Assembly: GCA_965116245.1 (NCBI GenBank)
Contig: OZ220497.1
Coordinates: 2,666,001-2,730,000, forward strand
DNA length: 64,000 bases
Direction of reading: 5' to 3'
Source of the DNA: Poriferisodalis sp965116245
GTDB taxonomy: Bacteria; Actinomycetota; Acidimicrobiia; Acidimicrobiales; Poriferisodalaceae
In this document: one piece after another, positions 7,246-15,554 of the stretch
Position numbering within the stretch: position 1 is the first letter of the stretch
How the letters are laid out: each line of letters begins with the position of its first letter
Made by a program: the position numbers and the translations under genes
The notes under the pieces: generated by a model
Databases searched by the model: none
The model's input: only the letters and a program-made list of their open reading frames with translations
What the model was told of the DNA's origin: nothing

Positions 7246-9693
7246 ATGCACAGTCAACAGAAGCCCAGAGAGTGGCATGAGGGTCGCCTGCGCTCTAGCG
7301 GTGTAGGGGGCGGCAGCGACATGCAGGGTGATTTCTCTGGAAGTGGCACGCTGGCGCGTAGACACTCTTCGCGGCGGCATCGCCAGCCGGTTTGGGCGGT
7401 TGTGGGTGCGCTGGCTATAGCAGCATCGATACTGGTGAGTTCATCTGCAGGTTCAGCTCAGGAGTCTGGCTCGGGTGGCGATGACTCAACACCTAATGCA
7501 ATAGCACTTATCGACTATTCGGCTTACGTTACTTATCAAGACTGCTATAACGCCGGAGGCTGGAAACGCAGCAAAACCAGCGCAGACGGCCGAACCTTCC
7601 CAATAGACCCAGCCACTGACTTCAGCTACACGGGCGGGAACATGTTCTTTGAGGACTGTGTAGCACCGCCATCAGATGAAAACTCCCCCACACCGCGTGT
7701 CCAAAGAGCATCACAACCTCAGGTCCAAACTCAGGCTCAGGGCCAAGCCGAGTCCGACGAACCAGATGGCGGCAACCCAGCCACCACTACGACCACAACA
7801 ACCACCACTAGCACGACCACGACTACAACCACAACTACAACTACTTCTACAACAATCCCTCAAGTTGTGCCTGCTAACGACAACGATGACGTCGGCAGTG
7901 ACGAGTTCATCGCGGTGTCGGCAGGTGGCTCGCACACGTGCGGGCTGCGCACTAACGGGACAATTAACTGCTGGGGCGGCAAGAACAGGCACGGCGAAAC
8001 TGATGCCCCATCAGGTGATTTCATGTCCGTGTCGGCCGGTTATCAGCATTCGTGCGCGGTGCAAACCGAGACGCAGACCATTAGCTGCTGGGGCCGAAAC
8101 CAACACGGCCAACTTAACGCCCCCACAGACAGCGGATTTGTTACCGTCTCCGCTGGCAAACATCACACTTGCGCTCTTGATTCCCGACATGGGGTTACAT
8201 GCTGGGGCAGAAACCGCGACGGCGAATCCGACGCACCACAAGGCAACTTCGGTGCCGTGTCAGCAGGCGCGCGATATACCTGCGGAGTTCTGCGCGACAC
8301 TGGCGCTGTTACGTGCTGGGGATACAGCCGTGACGGCCGAGCAGATGCTCCCTCAGGTGACTTCGCTGACGTGTCCGCTGGTCAACGACACACGTGCGGA
8401 TTGCTGGTTGATGGCGCTATCACCTGTTGGGGAAACAACAACAAAGGCCAAACTGACGTTCTAGTTGGTGATTACACTGAAGTATCGGTCGGTTTCTGGC
8501 AATCGTGCGGATTGCGCACCGACGGCACCGCAGCCTGCTGGGGAGACGGAAAATACAAACTAACTGAATCAATCAAATCCACAGAATGGTCAACAATATC
8601 CGTTGGCCACAAACACAGTTGCGGCATCAGCAACGACAGCACCGCAACCTGCTGGAACAAAGAACCCACCAAACCGCCTACTGCTAATACTACAACAACA
8701 ACAACGCCACCTACAACAACTACTACAACGACGCCTCCTACGACAACGACGACTACAACTACCACCACTACCGCTCCTCCAACCGTTGCAGCACCGACAA
8801 CGAAACTGCTCAACTCCTTTTCTGCAGGTGGCGAACACACCTGCAGATTGGACGCTGATGGCAAGTTGAACTGCTGGGGCAGCAACTCTTTTGGACAATC
8901 TGATGGCCAGACGACCATACCTCCTCCAACTGGTGTAACCGACGGCCATGACCGTGAGAAATATCATTTACATTACGACTGGGCACGTCGCTGGTATGGC
9001 AAGTCTGTTTCGTTGCCGAGCCAGCTCAGAGCAGTATCGGCTGGTCCCAGGCATTCGTGTGGAGTGCTTACCGATGGCACCGTTCTCTGTTGGGGTCATA
9101 ACGGATACTACGGCAAACGAAACCCACCGCCGGGCAAATTCAAAGCGGTAGCTGCTGCCAGTTATCATTCTTGCGGGTTGCGCACAGATGGCACCGTTAC
9201 CTGCTGGGGCGACAGCGACTCGAAACAGACCAATGCACCTTCAGGACAGTTTACCATGATATCTGCAGATCATATGCATACCTGCGGGTTACGCACCAAC
9301 GGCACTGTTACCTGCTGGGGCGACAAACGAAACGGCGCAACTAATTCACCGTCAGGACAGTTCATAAATGTGTCCGCTGGCTACGAACATTCATGCGGAG
9401 TACGGGTCAACGGCACCGTTGTTTGCTGGGGCGGCAGTCGATACCAGCAGTACGGTCAAGCTGACCCACCATCGGGACAATTCTCCATGGTGTCTGCAGG
9501 TCATCTGCATAGTTGCGGGCTACGCACCAACGGCACCGTTACCTGCTGGGGCGCCAGCGGCTTCAATCAGATTGACGCACCGTCAGGACAGTTCACCATT
9601 ATTTCTGCAGGTCATCTGCATACATGCGGGTTACGCACCGATGGCAACGTCACCTGCTGGGGCGACAACAGCCTAGGCCAACTCAACCTTTAG
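7246..9693 (+). CDS. Exported double seven-bladed RCC1/BLIP-II-type beta-propeller protein
   Basis: A secreted or surface protein. A basic region ending HSSRRHRQP precedes the hydrophobic stretch VWAVVGALAIAASILVS and an Ala-x-Ala-like cleavage zone (SSAGSAQ), forming a signal peptide. A threonine-rich linker leads to seven repeats of about 35-40 residues, then a second Thr/Pro-rich linker and seven more repeats. Each repeat carries the core [VI]SAG..H[ST]C[GA]L...G...CWG, so nearly every blade has two cysteines, suggesting one disulfide per blade. Seven plus seven fits two closed propellers. The start chosen is ATG 7246, after AGGAGG at 7229-7234. ATG 7321 would give a shorter n-region and is possible. 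No enzymatic motif is seen; a ligand-binding or adhesive role is inference. Confidence 0.85.
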   Translation: MHSQQKPREWHEGRLRSSGVGGGSDMQGDFSGSGTLARRHSSRRHRQPVWAVVGALAIAASILVSSSAGSAQESGSGGDDSTPNAIALIDYSAYVTYQDCYNAGGWKRSKTSADGRTFPIDPATDFSYTGGNMFFEDCVAPPSDENSPTPRVQRASQPQVQTQAQGQAESDEPDGGNPATTTTTTTTTSTTTTTTTTTTTSTTIPQVVPANDNDDVGSDEFIAVSAGGSHTCGLRTNGTINCWGGKNRHGETDAPSGDFMSVSAGYQHSCAVQTETQTISCWGRNQHGQLNAPTDSGFVTVSAGKHHTCALDSRHGVTCWGRNRDGESDAPQGNFGAVSAGARYTCGVLRDTGAVTCWGYSRDGRADAPSGDFADVSAGQRHTCGLLVDGAITCWGNNNKGQTDVLVGDYTEVSVGFWQSCGLRTDGTAACWGDGKYKLTESIKSTEWSTISVGHKHSCGISNDSTATCWNKEPTKPPTANTTTTTTPPTTTTTTTPPTTTTTTTTTTTAPPTVAAPTTKLLNSFSAGGEHTCRLDADGKLNCWGSNSFGQSDGQTTIPPPTGVTDGHDREKYHLHYDWARRWYGKSVSLPSQLRAVSAGPRHSCGVLTDGTVLCWGHNGYYGKRNPPPGKFKAVAAASYHSCGLRTDGTVTCWGDSDSKQTNAPSGQFTMISADHMHTCGLRTNGTVTCWGDKRNGATNSPSGQFINVSAGYEHSCGVRVNGTVVCWGGSRYQQYGQADPPSGQFSMVSAGHLHSCGLRTNGTVTCWGASGFNQIDAPSGQFTIISAGHLHTCGLRTDGNVTCWGDNSLGQLNL

Positions 9694-9785
9694 CCACTCC
9701 CGATAGGCCACGGAGCAGCCGCTGTTGCTACATCCGACAGCCATAGGCACCGTCTTCGATCGGCTTAGTCGGTAAGGTCACCTGC

Positions 9786-10853
9786 GTGCCTGTGGACCGC
9801 GTGCTGCTGGCGGCGCCTCGCGGCTTTTGCGCCGGTGTTGAGATGGCCATCAAAGCGCTCGCCTGGCTTGTGCGTTCGTTTCCTCCGCCCGTGTACTGCT
9901 ACCACGAGATAGTTCACAACCGCCTAGTCGTAGACCGCTTCGAGCGTCTTGGCGTGGTGTTCGTTCAAGATGTCACCGAAGTCCCAGCCGGTCGACCACT
10001 CATGTTGTCCGCCCACGGATCAGCACCCGAAGTAGTGCAACAAGCCCGTCAACGCGGCGGCTACGTGGTAGATGCCGTCTGCCCTCTCGTCACCAAGGTG
10101 CATCACGAAGTTCGCAGGCGCGCTGGCAGCGGCTACCGCATCGTCTATGTGGGACACGATGGCCACGACGAAGCTGTTGGAACGATGGCAGTGGCACCTG
10201 AGGCCATCTCGCTCGTGTCGGTGCCCAGCGATGTTGGTGCGCTTGAAGACACCGATGCGCCGGTGGCTGTGTTGGCACAGACAACCCTTAGCCATCAGGA
10301 CTGGACCGATGTTGCGGATGCCGCGAAATCACGCTTCGGCGATGTCTGGATGGCAGCCCGCTCAGACCTCTGCTTCGCCACCACCAACCGCCAGAGCGCC
10401 CTGAACCAAATCGCACCCGACTGCGACGCCGTAGTTGTCATAGGGTCGGCCAACTCTTCAAACACGATGGCGCTCGCCAAAGTTGCCGCCGAATCTGGCT
10501 GCCAACGAGTCCTGCGAGTGAACGACGCCGCCGAATTGCCAGACGACCTAGGCGGCACCATCGGCGTCACCGCCGGAGCGTCGGCCCCCGAGGAACTAGT
10601 GGATGCGGTGATTGAGCGGCTCGCTCCAGCTCAAGGCACCAGCGTGATCTCCATCACTGACGAAGACGAGTACTTTCCGCCACCCCGAGAGTTGCGCAAT
10701 TTGCTGGGGGCTATGGAAGCCGCTGTGCATGCCAGCCTCGCCGTGCCCCCCGAGGCGCGGCGAAGCGCGACAGACCGCACAACGGCAGCCAGCGACGTGC
10801 TGGCCGAACTCGTCACTACCGACCCCATCACGATTAGAACCCATCACGATTAG
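9786..10853 (+). CDS. ispH: 4-hydroxy-3-methylbut-2-enyl diphosphate reductase
   Basis: Last enzyme of the MEP isoprenoid pathway: a 4Fe-4S protein that reduces HMBPP to IPP and DMAPP. The three cluster-binding cysteines are visible in APRGFCAGVEMA (near residue 15), DAVCPLVTKVHHEV (near 99) and SDLCFATTNRQ (near 197). The substrate-binding HEIVHN and SAHGSAP motifs and the C-terminal EDEYFPPPREL are also present. The start is GTG at 9786, with GTG 9792 as an alternative. It is on the plus strand, opposite to the neighbouring plsC and der. The C-terminus ends in a 16-bp duplication (copies start at 10824 and 10840) that shifts the frame and supplies the stop. Confidence 0.95.
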   Translation: MPVDRVLLAAPRGFCAGVEMAIKALAWLVRSFPPPVYCYHEIVHNRLVVDRFERLGVVFVQDVTEVPAGRPLMLSAHGSAPEVVQQARQRGGYVVDAVCPLVTKVHHEVRRRAGSGYRIVYVGHDGHDEAVGTMAVAPEAISLVSVPSDVGALEDTDAPVAVLAQTTLSHQDWTDVADAAKSRFGDVWMAARSDLCFATTNRQSALNQIAPDCDAVVVIGSANSSNTMALAKVAAESGCQRVLRVNDAAELPDDLGGTIGVTAGASAPEELVDAVIERLAPAQGTSVISITDEDEYFPPPRELRNLLGAMEAAVHASLAVPPEARRSATDRTTAASDVLAELVTTDPITIRTHHD

Positions 10854-10985
10854 CACGGTGTGGGCTGGCTGGGTTGACTTACTAGCAGTACAACTCTCTA
10901 ACTGGAACTCCGGTTGCTGGCCCAATCGGTTGCTTGGTCAAAGGCAGGGGTTCACATCCACAGCTAAAGGCTGCAGCGACCGTCT

Positions 10986-11717
10986 TCAGCGCACGTTGGG
11001 CGTTCCTACATCGGCTTGGGCTTGATCAAACAGCTCCTGTATGCGCTCGCGAAGATCCTCGGTTACCTCGCGTACTGCCCGTCGCGGAACGCGGCCGCTC
11101 GGCCCTGGCGGAGGCGGGTCCATTGGTTCGCCGACTATGAACTTGATGCGCCGTGGATACATGAACTTGGCTCCACGCGGCATGGCCGCAGCGGTGCCGC
11201 CTATCCCGACCGGCACGATCGGAACTTGCGCACGCGCCGCCAGATACGCTGGCCCGTCCATGAGCGGCAGCACACGAGCGCCGTCCTTGCGCTCCCCCTC
11301 GCCGAACATCACCACCGGGTCGTTGCCGTAGAGCAACGCATCCAGAGCGATTCGCATCGCGGTTCGATCAGCCGTGTCTCGATTTACGGGAAAGCACCCA
11401 ATTGTCGTAAACAGCCAGGCCGGGAATCGGTACTTCCACATTGAGTCCTTGCCCATTAGCCGCATCCGCCGCGGAATCGCGGCATGGATAGGTGTGTCGA
11501 TGTAGCTGCGATGATTGGGCACCCATACACACGGACCAGCGGGAATGTTCTCTAATCCTTCCACGGCGATGCGATTCCATGCCCGGAATACACCCCAGAT
11601 CGCATACTTCATAACCTTGTAGACGGCCAAGTTGAGCGGCCCGTCACGTAGATCCGCAGTCGAATCTGGCGTAGTGGCATCTGGCGTGGTTGAGCCGCTT
11701 GAATCTGGCATAGTCAT
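10986..11717 (-). CDS. plsC: 1-acyl-sn-glycerol-3-phosphate acyltransferase (PlsC family)
   Basis: Acylates lysophosphatidic acid in phospholipid synthesis at the inner face of the membrane. The acyltransferase motifs are VPNHRSYIDTP (HX4D, near residue 69), the PVNRDTADR block, MFGEGERKDGA (the EGxR motif, near 138) and VPIVPVGIGG (near 170). A short hydrophobic stretch precedes the catalytic domain. The first roughly 25 residues are a Ser/Thr/Pro/Asp-rich tail. The start overlaps the end of the aroA-cmk fusion by four bases (ATGA), so translation is probably coupled. Confidence 0.92.
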   Translation of the reverse strand: MTMPDSSGSTTPDATTPDSTADLRDGPLNLAVYKVMKYAIWGVFRAWNRIAVEGLENIPAGPCVWVPNHRSYIDTPIHAAIPRRMRLMGKDSMWKYRFPAWLFTTIGCFPVNRDTADRTAMRIALDALLYGNDPVVMFGEGERKDGARVLPLMDGPAYLAARAQVPIVPVGIGGTAAAMPRGAKFMYPRRIKFIVGEPMDPPPPGPSGRVPRRAVREVTEDLRERIQELFDQAQADVGTPNVR

Positions 11718-14191
11718 TGATCGTTGGTTGTGTTGTTGCTGTTCACTCCTGTACTGCTCGCTCCTGCGGCCAGCGAATACAGCAGCGCAATCTGCGCGAC
11801 TGCTTGATCTTGGGTTAGCTCGCTGGTGTCGACGATGACAGCGCCAGGGGCCAGGCGCAGGGGTGAGTCGGACCGAGCCGAGTCCAGCCGATCCCGCTCG
11901 TAGAGCTCTTCGGCCAAGGCGGTTATCGCTGCGGCATCGAGAGCGCGCTGGTTGGCACTGGGCTGATTCGTATTGGGCAGGTTTGTATTGGGCTGGTTCG
12001 GGCTGGGCTGATTTGTATTGGGCTGGTTCGGGCTGGGCTGGTCGGCACTGTTGGCCGCTACGGCCTGCTGTGCGAGGCGCCGCTCGGCACGCACCGATGG
12101 AGTAGCAGTCAAGAAGACCTTCAACACGGCATCGGGAAATACAACGCTGCCGATGTCTCTACCTTCCATGACTCCCCCGCCCAACGCGACCGCCCAGCTT
12201 CGCTGACGCTCAACCAAGACTCGCCGTACTGCCGGGTTTGCCGCTACCGCACTGACACAGCGATCCACCTCGGCGGTACGAATCTCCGCCGAGACATCGG
12301 TGCCGTTGACCGTGACATGCTGCACACCACGCACACTCGAGATCTGAACGACAGCGGTCCGCGCAATCGTTGCTACAGCATCAAGGTCGTGAGGGTCAAC
12401 GCCAGCCCGTATAGCTGCCCAAGCCACAGCTCGGTACATCGCGCCTGTGTCCAGATACTCCATATTGAGCATGGCTGCCACGGCACGGGCCACGCTGGAC
12501 TTACCCGACGCTGCGGGACCGTCTATGGCGACCACCGGACTGGCCAGCAAGTTGCTTGCTGAGTTGTTGCTGACCGTGATGTCGACTTTTGGGCTGTTGC
12601 TATCTAAGCCGTTGCTTGCCAAGAGCCGTTTGGGATCTGTTCCCGGCGAGGCTCTGAGCGATTCAAGCACGCCGAAGAACTCAGGAAACGTCTTGGCCAC
12701 ACAGTCGGGATCACCAATCTCAATGCCGCATATCCGCAAGCCCATGAGCGACATGGCCATCGCCATGCGGTGATCTCCATGGCAGTCCACCACACCAGCC
12801 CGCAGCCCGAACGGGTTCGGTCTAATTGTGATGCCATCGGGTCGAGCGATCGCGTCAACACCTCGCTTGACGAGTTCATTCGCAGTGTTGACGATGCGGT
12901 CTGTCTCCTTGCGGCGGATGAAGCCGATACCGCCAATGTCCGTCGTGCCTTCCGCGAACGCAGCTACTACGGCCAGCGTTTGCGCCGTGTCAGAAAAGTC
13001 GCGCAAATCGAACGAGCCGCCCCGCAACGCACCGTTCAACGGTGAGCCAACAGAAATGGCATCGTCACTAACGGTGACTTCTGCGCCCATCTGGCCAAGA
13101 ACCTCAGCGAAGCGCACGTCACCTTGGATGCTGTTGTAGTTGAGCCCGTCAACGCACGCAGTGCCGCCGCAAATCGCAGCGGCAGCCCAGACGTAGCTCG
13201 CAGCGGACGCATCTGGCTCAACCCGATAACTGGTGGAGCGAAACGGCTCTGGTCCAACTGCGAAGTTGTGGTCGTCCTGAACGTCGACCTTGGCGCCGAA
13301 GGCCTCCATAACTGCGACAGTCATGTCAATGTAGGGCTGGCTCACCGTGTCGAACGATGCGTCAACTTCCAGTTGGATGCCGCCTAGCAGCGGCGCAGCG
13401 AGCAACATTCCGCTAACGAACTGGCTGGAAGTATCGGCACGGATCCGCACACGGCGTAGCAACGCTGACTCGCCGACGCCATCAGACACGGGGTCACCCG
13501 ACACTGGGCCACCCGACACTGGGCCACCCGACACTGGGCCATCGGACCGTATTTCGACTGGCAAACAGCCCGGCTCACCGAGTTCATGCACTGCGACACG
13601 TAGCTCGCCTAGCTCACTTAGCTCGCGCAGCGCGGCAAGCTGATCATCCAGAGGTCGCGCACGTAGCTGCGGGTCGCCGTCAAGTAGCCACCGGCCACCT
13701 AGGGCGGCTACGACCGGCAACAAGAACCGTGCGGTCGTGCCAGACGACCGCGCATGCACGATGGTCGGTTCTCCATCTCCGGTTAGAGCTTGCGAGCGTG
13801 GCCCGCTGCCGCTGTCGGTACCTCCATCGCTGCCTGCGCCGCCATTGCCACCGATGCCGTCTATAACCAGCCGACGCTGGTCCCGATTGATCTTGACCGT
13901 TGCTCCGAGGGCCGTTACCGCTTCGATCATCGCTTCGGTGTCGTCTGCAAACAACACGCCGTCTAGCGTGCTGGTGCCGCTAGCCAGGGCTGCACACAGC
14001 ACCGCCCTGTTGGTGATGCTCTTGGAGCCAGGCAGCGCCACCGTGCCGGACACACCGTTAGTGAATGGGTAAATCAACCCGATTGCCCGCCCAGGGCTCA
14101 TAGCAACGGTGTTAGCAGCAGCGGTACCAGAGGCAGACGAGTTCATGGCAGCATCGTTCATGGCAGCCGAGTTCATAGCAGCATCGTTCAT
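11714..14191 (-). CDS. aroA-cmk: Fusion of EPSP synthase (AroA) and cytidylate kinase (Cmk)
   Basis: A single 825-residue frame joins two enzymes. The N-terminal part (about 35-490) is 3-phosphoshikimate 1-carboxyvinyltransferase of the shikimate pathway: LPGSKSITNRAVL, SGTTARFLLP, RRKETDRI, CHGDHRMAMA. The C-terminal part (about 555-800) is (d)CMP kinase: VAIDGPAASGKSSVARA, LDTGAMYRAVAW, MEGRDIGSVVFPDA. They are linked by a Ser/Asn-rich stretch. Three low-complexity inserts are encoded by 15-bp tandem repeats: at the N-terminus (MNDAA/MNSAA), in AroA (GGPVS units) and in Cmk (NQPNT-like units). Because of the N-terminal repeats the exact start (ATG at 14191, 14176, 14161 or 14146) cannot be decided. 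It lies 30 bases after tyrA and overlaps plsC by four bases. Confidence 0.95.
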   Translation of the reverse strand: MNDAAMNSAAMNDAAMNSSASGTAAANTVAMSPGRAIGLIYPFTNGVSGTVALPGSKSITNRAVLCAALASGTSTLDGVLFADDTEAMIEAVTALGATVKINRDQRRLVIDGIGGNGGAGSDGGTDSGSGPRSQALTGDGEPTIVHARSSGTTARFLLPVVAALGGRWLLDGDPQLRARPLDDQLAALRELSELGELRVAVHELGEPGCLPVEIRSDGPVSGGPVSGGPVSGDPVSDGVGESALLRRVRIRADTSSQFVSGMLLAAPLLGGIQLEVDASFDTVSQPYIDMTVAVMEAFGAKVDVQDDHNFAVGPEPFRSTSYRVEPDASAASYVWAAAAICGGTACVDGLNYNSIQGDVRFAEVLGQMGAEVTVSDDAISVGSPLNGALRGGSFDLRDFSDTAQTLAVVAAFAEGTTDIGGIGFIRRKETDRIVNTANELVKRGVDAIARPDGITIRPNPFGLRAGVVDCHGDHRMAMAMSLMGLRICGIEIGDPDCVAKTFPEFFGVLESLRASPGTDPKRLLASNGLDSNSPKVDITVSNNSASNLLASPVVAIDGPAASGKSSVARAVAAMLNMEYLDTGAMYRAVAWAAIRAGVDPHDLDAVATIARTAVVQISSVRGVQHVTVNGTDVSAEIRTAEVDRCVSAVAANPAVRRVLVERQRSWAVALGGGVMEGRDIGSVVFPDAVLKVFLTATPSVRAERRLAQQAVAANSADQPSPNQPNTNQPSPNQPNTNLPNTNQPSANQRALDAAAITALAEELYERDRLDSARSDSPLRLAPGAVIVDTSELTQDQAVAQIALLYSLAAGASSTGVNSNNTTNDQ
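11961..12050 (-). repeat. Six 15-bp units inside the Cmk domain
   Basis: Six consecutive 15-bp units of the type ggctggttcgtattg encode a run of five-residue NQP[SN][TP]-like repeats on the minus strand. The insert lies in the variable lid-side region before ALDAAAITAL and keeps the reading frame. Confidence 0.9.
13485..13544 (-). repeat. Four 15-bp units inside the AroA domain
   Basis: Four tandem copies of gacactgggccaccc (first and last diverged) encode GGPVS repeats on the minus strand. They interrupt AroA between the EIRSDG and LRRVRIRADTSSQF segments and preserve the frame. Confidence 0.9.
14141..14191 (-). repeat. 15-bp units at the start of aroA-cmk
   Basis: About 3.4 copies of gttcatggcagcatc. 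Each unit carries an in-frame ATG on the minus strand, so the repeat multiplies the possible start codons of the gene. Confidence 0.85.
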
Positions 14192-14221
14192 GAAAGGCCG
14201 GGTCTCACGGCAGGTAGGGGC

Positions 14222-15346
14222 TCATGCCAGATCGCGCGTGGTGGGGTGGTAACCCTGCCCTGCCAGTGCCGCTAGGAAACGTTGCGCTTCGGTGCGTGCC
14301 ACCACCAAGACGAGCACGCCCTCAGCGCCTTCGGGCGAGTGGGCCACCTCAATGTCGGCCACGTTCACGTCGCAGTCCGCAGCAAGCATGGTTATGGCAG
14401 CGATTTGACCTTTGCGGTCCGGTATCGGTACTCGAACCTCAAGCAGTTCCTGCGGTCTCACATAGCGGGATGGCAGATTGGTCCGCGCTCGCCGAGCCTG
14501 GGTAAGTACCGCTCGCAAGCTCTCGCGGTCAGTGTCCGCTACCACATCACGCATCCGTGACAAACGTTCGGTCAGCTCATCCAGCACACTCACGATGGCG
14601 TCGCGATTCTCACTGCAGATGTCCAACCAGATACCCGGATGGCCAGCGGCGATCCTGGTCATGTCCCGAAAACCACCGGCTGCTAGACGCAGCAGCGGAG
14701 CGTCGTCCAGTGCTCGATCGTCAGCCAGGCACATCAGAGAAGCTGCCGCCAGATGCGGCACATGGCTAACCACCGCAACAAGTGCGTCGTGCCGTTCGGG
14801 AGTCATGGTCACCACATCAGACCCGAAGCTGGTCAGCACCGCCTGGCACGAGCGCAAACAGTCGTCGTCGGTAGCGGCATGAGGCGTTAGTGCCCACACA
14901 GCGCCTGCGAACATGTCCGGGTTCGCGCCATCAATGCCGTCTTGTTCTGAGCCAGCCATCGGATGGCCCGGCACGTAGCGGGGGTTGGTGATTGCTCGGG
15001 CCACGGGTGTCTTGACGCTTCCGGTGTCGGTCACCACCGCGCCAGTTGTCGCAGTGTCAGCAAGCGCTAAAGCAACCTGATCCGAGAGTCCCGCAGCCGG
15101 TACAGCCACGACGCAAAAGGTGGCCTGCGGGTCGGTTCCGACAGCATCTAGACAGCCACGCTCAAGCGCTCGCTGCGCATGATCATCTACCGAGTCACGC
15201 CCGGTCACATACCAGCCCGACTTACGCAACGCCGCTGCCACAGAGCCGCCGATCAGTCCAGTACCCACAACTTGGGCACGTCCCGGCGTGATGCCAGCAC
15301 GCGACCCTGTGCCCCCAGACCCAGTTCTGGAGCCTTCGGGCCTCAT
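14222..15346 (-). CDS. tyrA: Prephenate dehydrogenase with C-terminal ACT domain
   Basis: NAD(P)-dependent oxidative decarboxylation of prephenate to 4-hydroxyphenylpyruvate in tyrosine synthesis. The Rossmann motif VVGTGLIGGSVAAAL lies near the N-terminus, followed by TDTGSVK, the catalytic-region PGHPMAGSEQDG and VSHVPHLAA. The last roughly 80 residues form an ACT regulatory domain (VPIPDRKGQIAAIT, NVADIEVAHSPEG), suggesting feedback control. ATG 15346 is chosen. A longer frame opens with GTG at 15454, but that codon lies inside a 10-bp tandem repeat and encodes a non-conserved extension. It lies upstream of aroA-cmk with a 30-base gap, giving an aromatic amino acid unit. Confidence 0.92.
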   Translation of the reverse strand: MRPEGSRTGSGGTGSRAGITPGRAQVVGTGLIGGSVAAALRKSGWYVTGRDSVDDHAQRALERGCLDAVGTDPQATFCVVAVPAAGLSDQVALALADTATTGAVVTDTGSVKTPVARAITNPRYVPGHPMAGSEQDGIDGANPDMFAGAVWALTPHAATDDDCLRSCQAVLTSFGSDVVTMTPERHDALVAVVSHVPHLAAASLMCLADDRALDDAPLLRLAAGGFRDMTRIAAGHPGIWLDICSENRDAIVSVLDELTERLSRMRDVVADTDRESLRAVLTQARRARTNLPSRYVRPQELLEVRVPIPDRKGQIAAITMLAADCDVNVADIEVAHSPEGAEGVLVLVVARTEAQRFLAALAGQGYHPTTRDLA

Positions 15347-15430
15347 GGATTCGGCACTGCTTGAGGCCACGACGAGAAGGGTACCGATGGCCCGTATCTT
15401 CCCCGGCGAACTGTGTTGTCCCGTCGAGCC

Positions 15431-15510
15431 GTACTGGGCCGTGCCGAGCCGCACTGAGCCGTTCTGGGCCGTACTGAGCCGTTCTGGGCCGTACTGGCCC
15501 GTACTGGGCC
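15431..15510. repeat. Eight 10-bp units between the IOR-type gene and tyrA
   Basis: Eight consecutive 10-bp units of consensus gtactgggcc (variants gttctgggcc, gcactgagcc). The 10-bp period matches about one helical turn and is not frame-preserving, consistent with an intergenic location upstream of tyrA. Confidence 0.9.
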
Positions 15511-15554
15511 GATGTCACTGCCTCGGGCTGGGTTACCGGCGTGTCAGCCGCAGC

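Noticed and set aside
7027..7380. Minus-strand frame of 117 residues upstream of der
   Set aside because: It overlaps the promoter and signal-peptide region of the RCC1-type gene on the other strand, has no recognisable domain and is compositionally like a shadow of that sequence.
10930..10985. Possible tRNA-like T-arm (ggggttcacatccac) after ispH
   Set aside because: The flanking bases do not pair into T, anticodon or acceptor stems.
15431..15454. GTG start of tyrA at 15454
   Set aside because: It lies inside the 10-bp tandem array, and the added residues have no counterpart in prephenate dehydrogenases. ATG 15346 was preferred.
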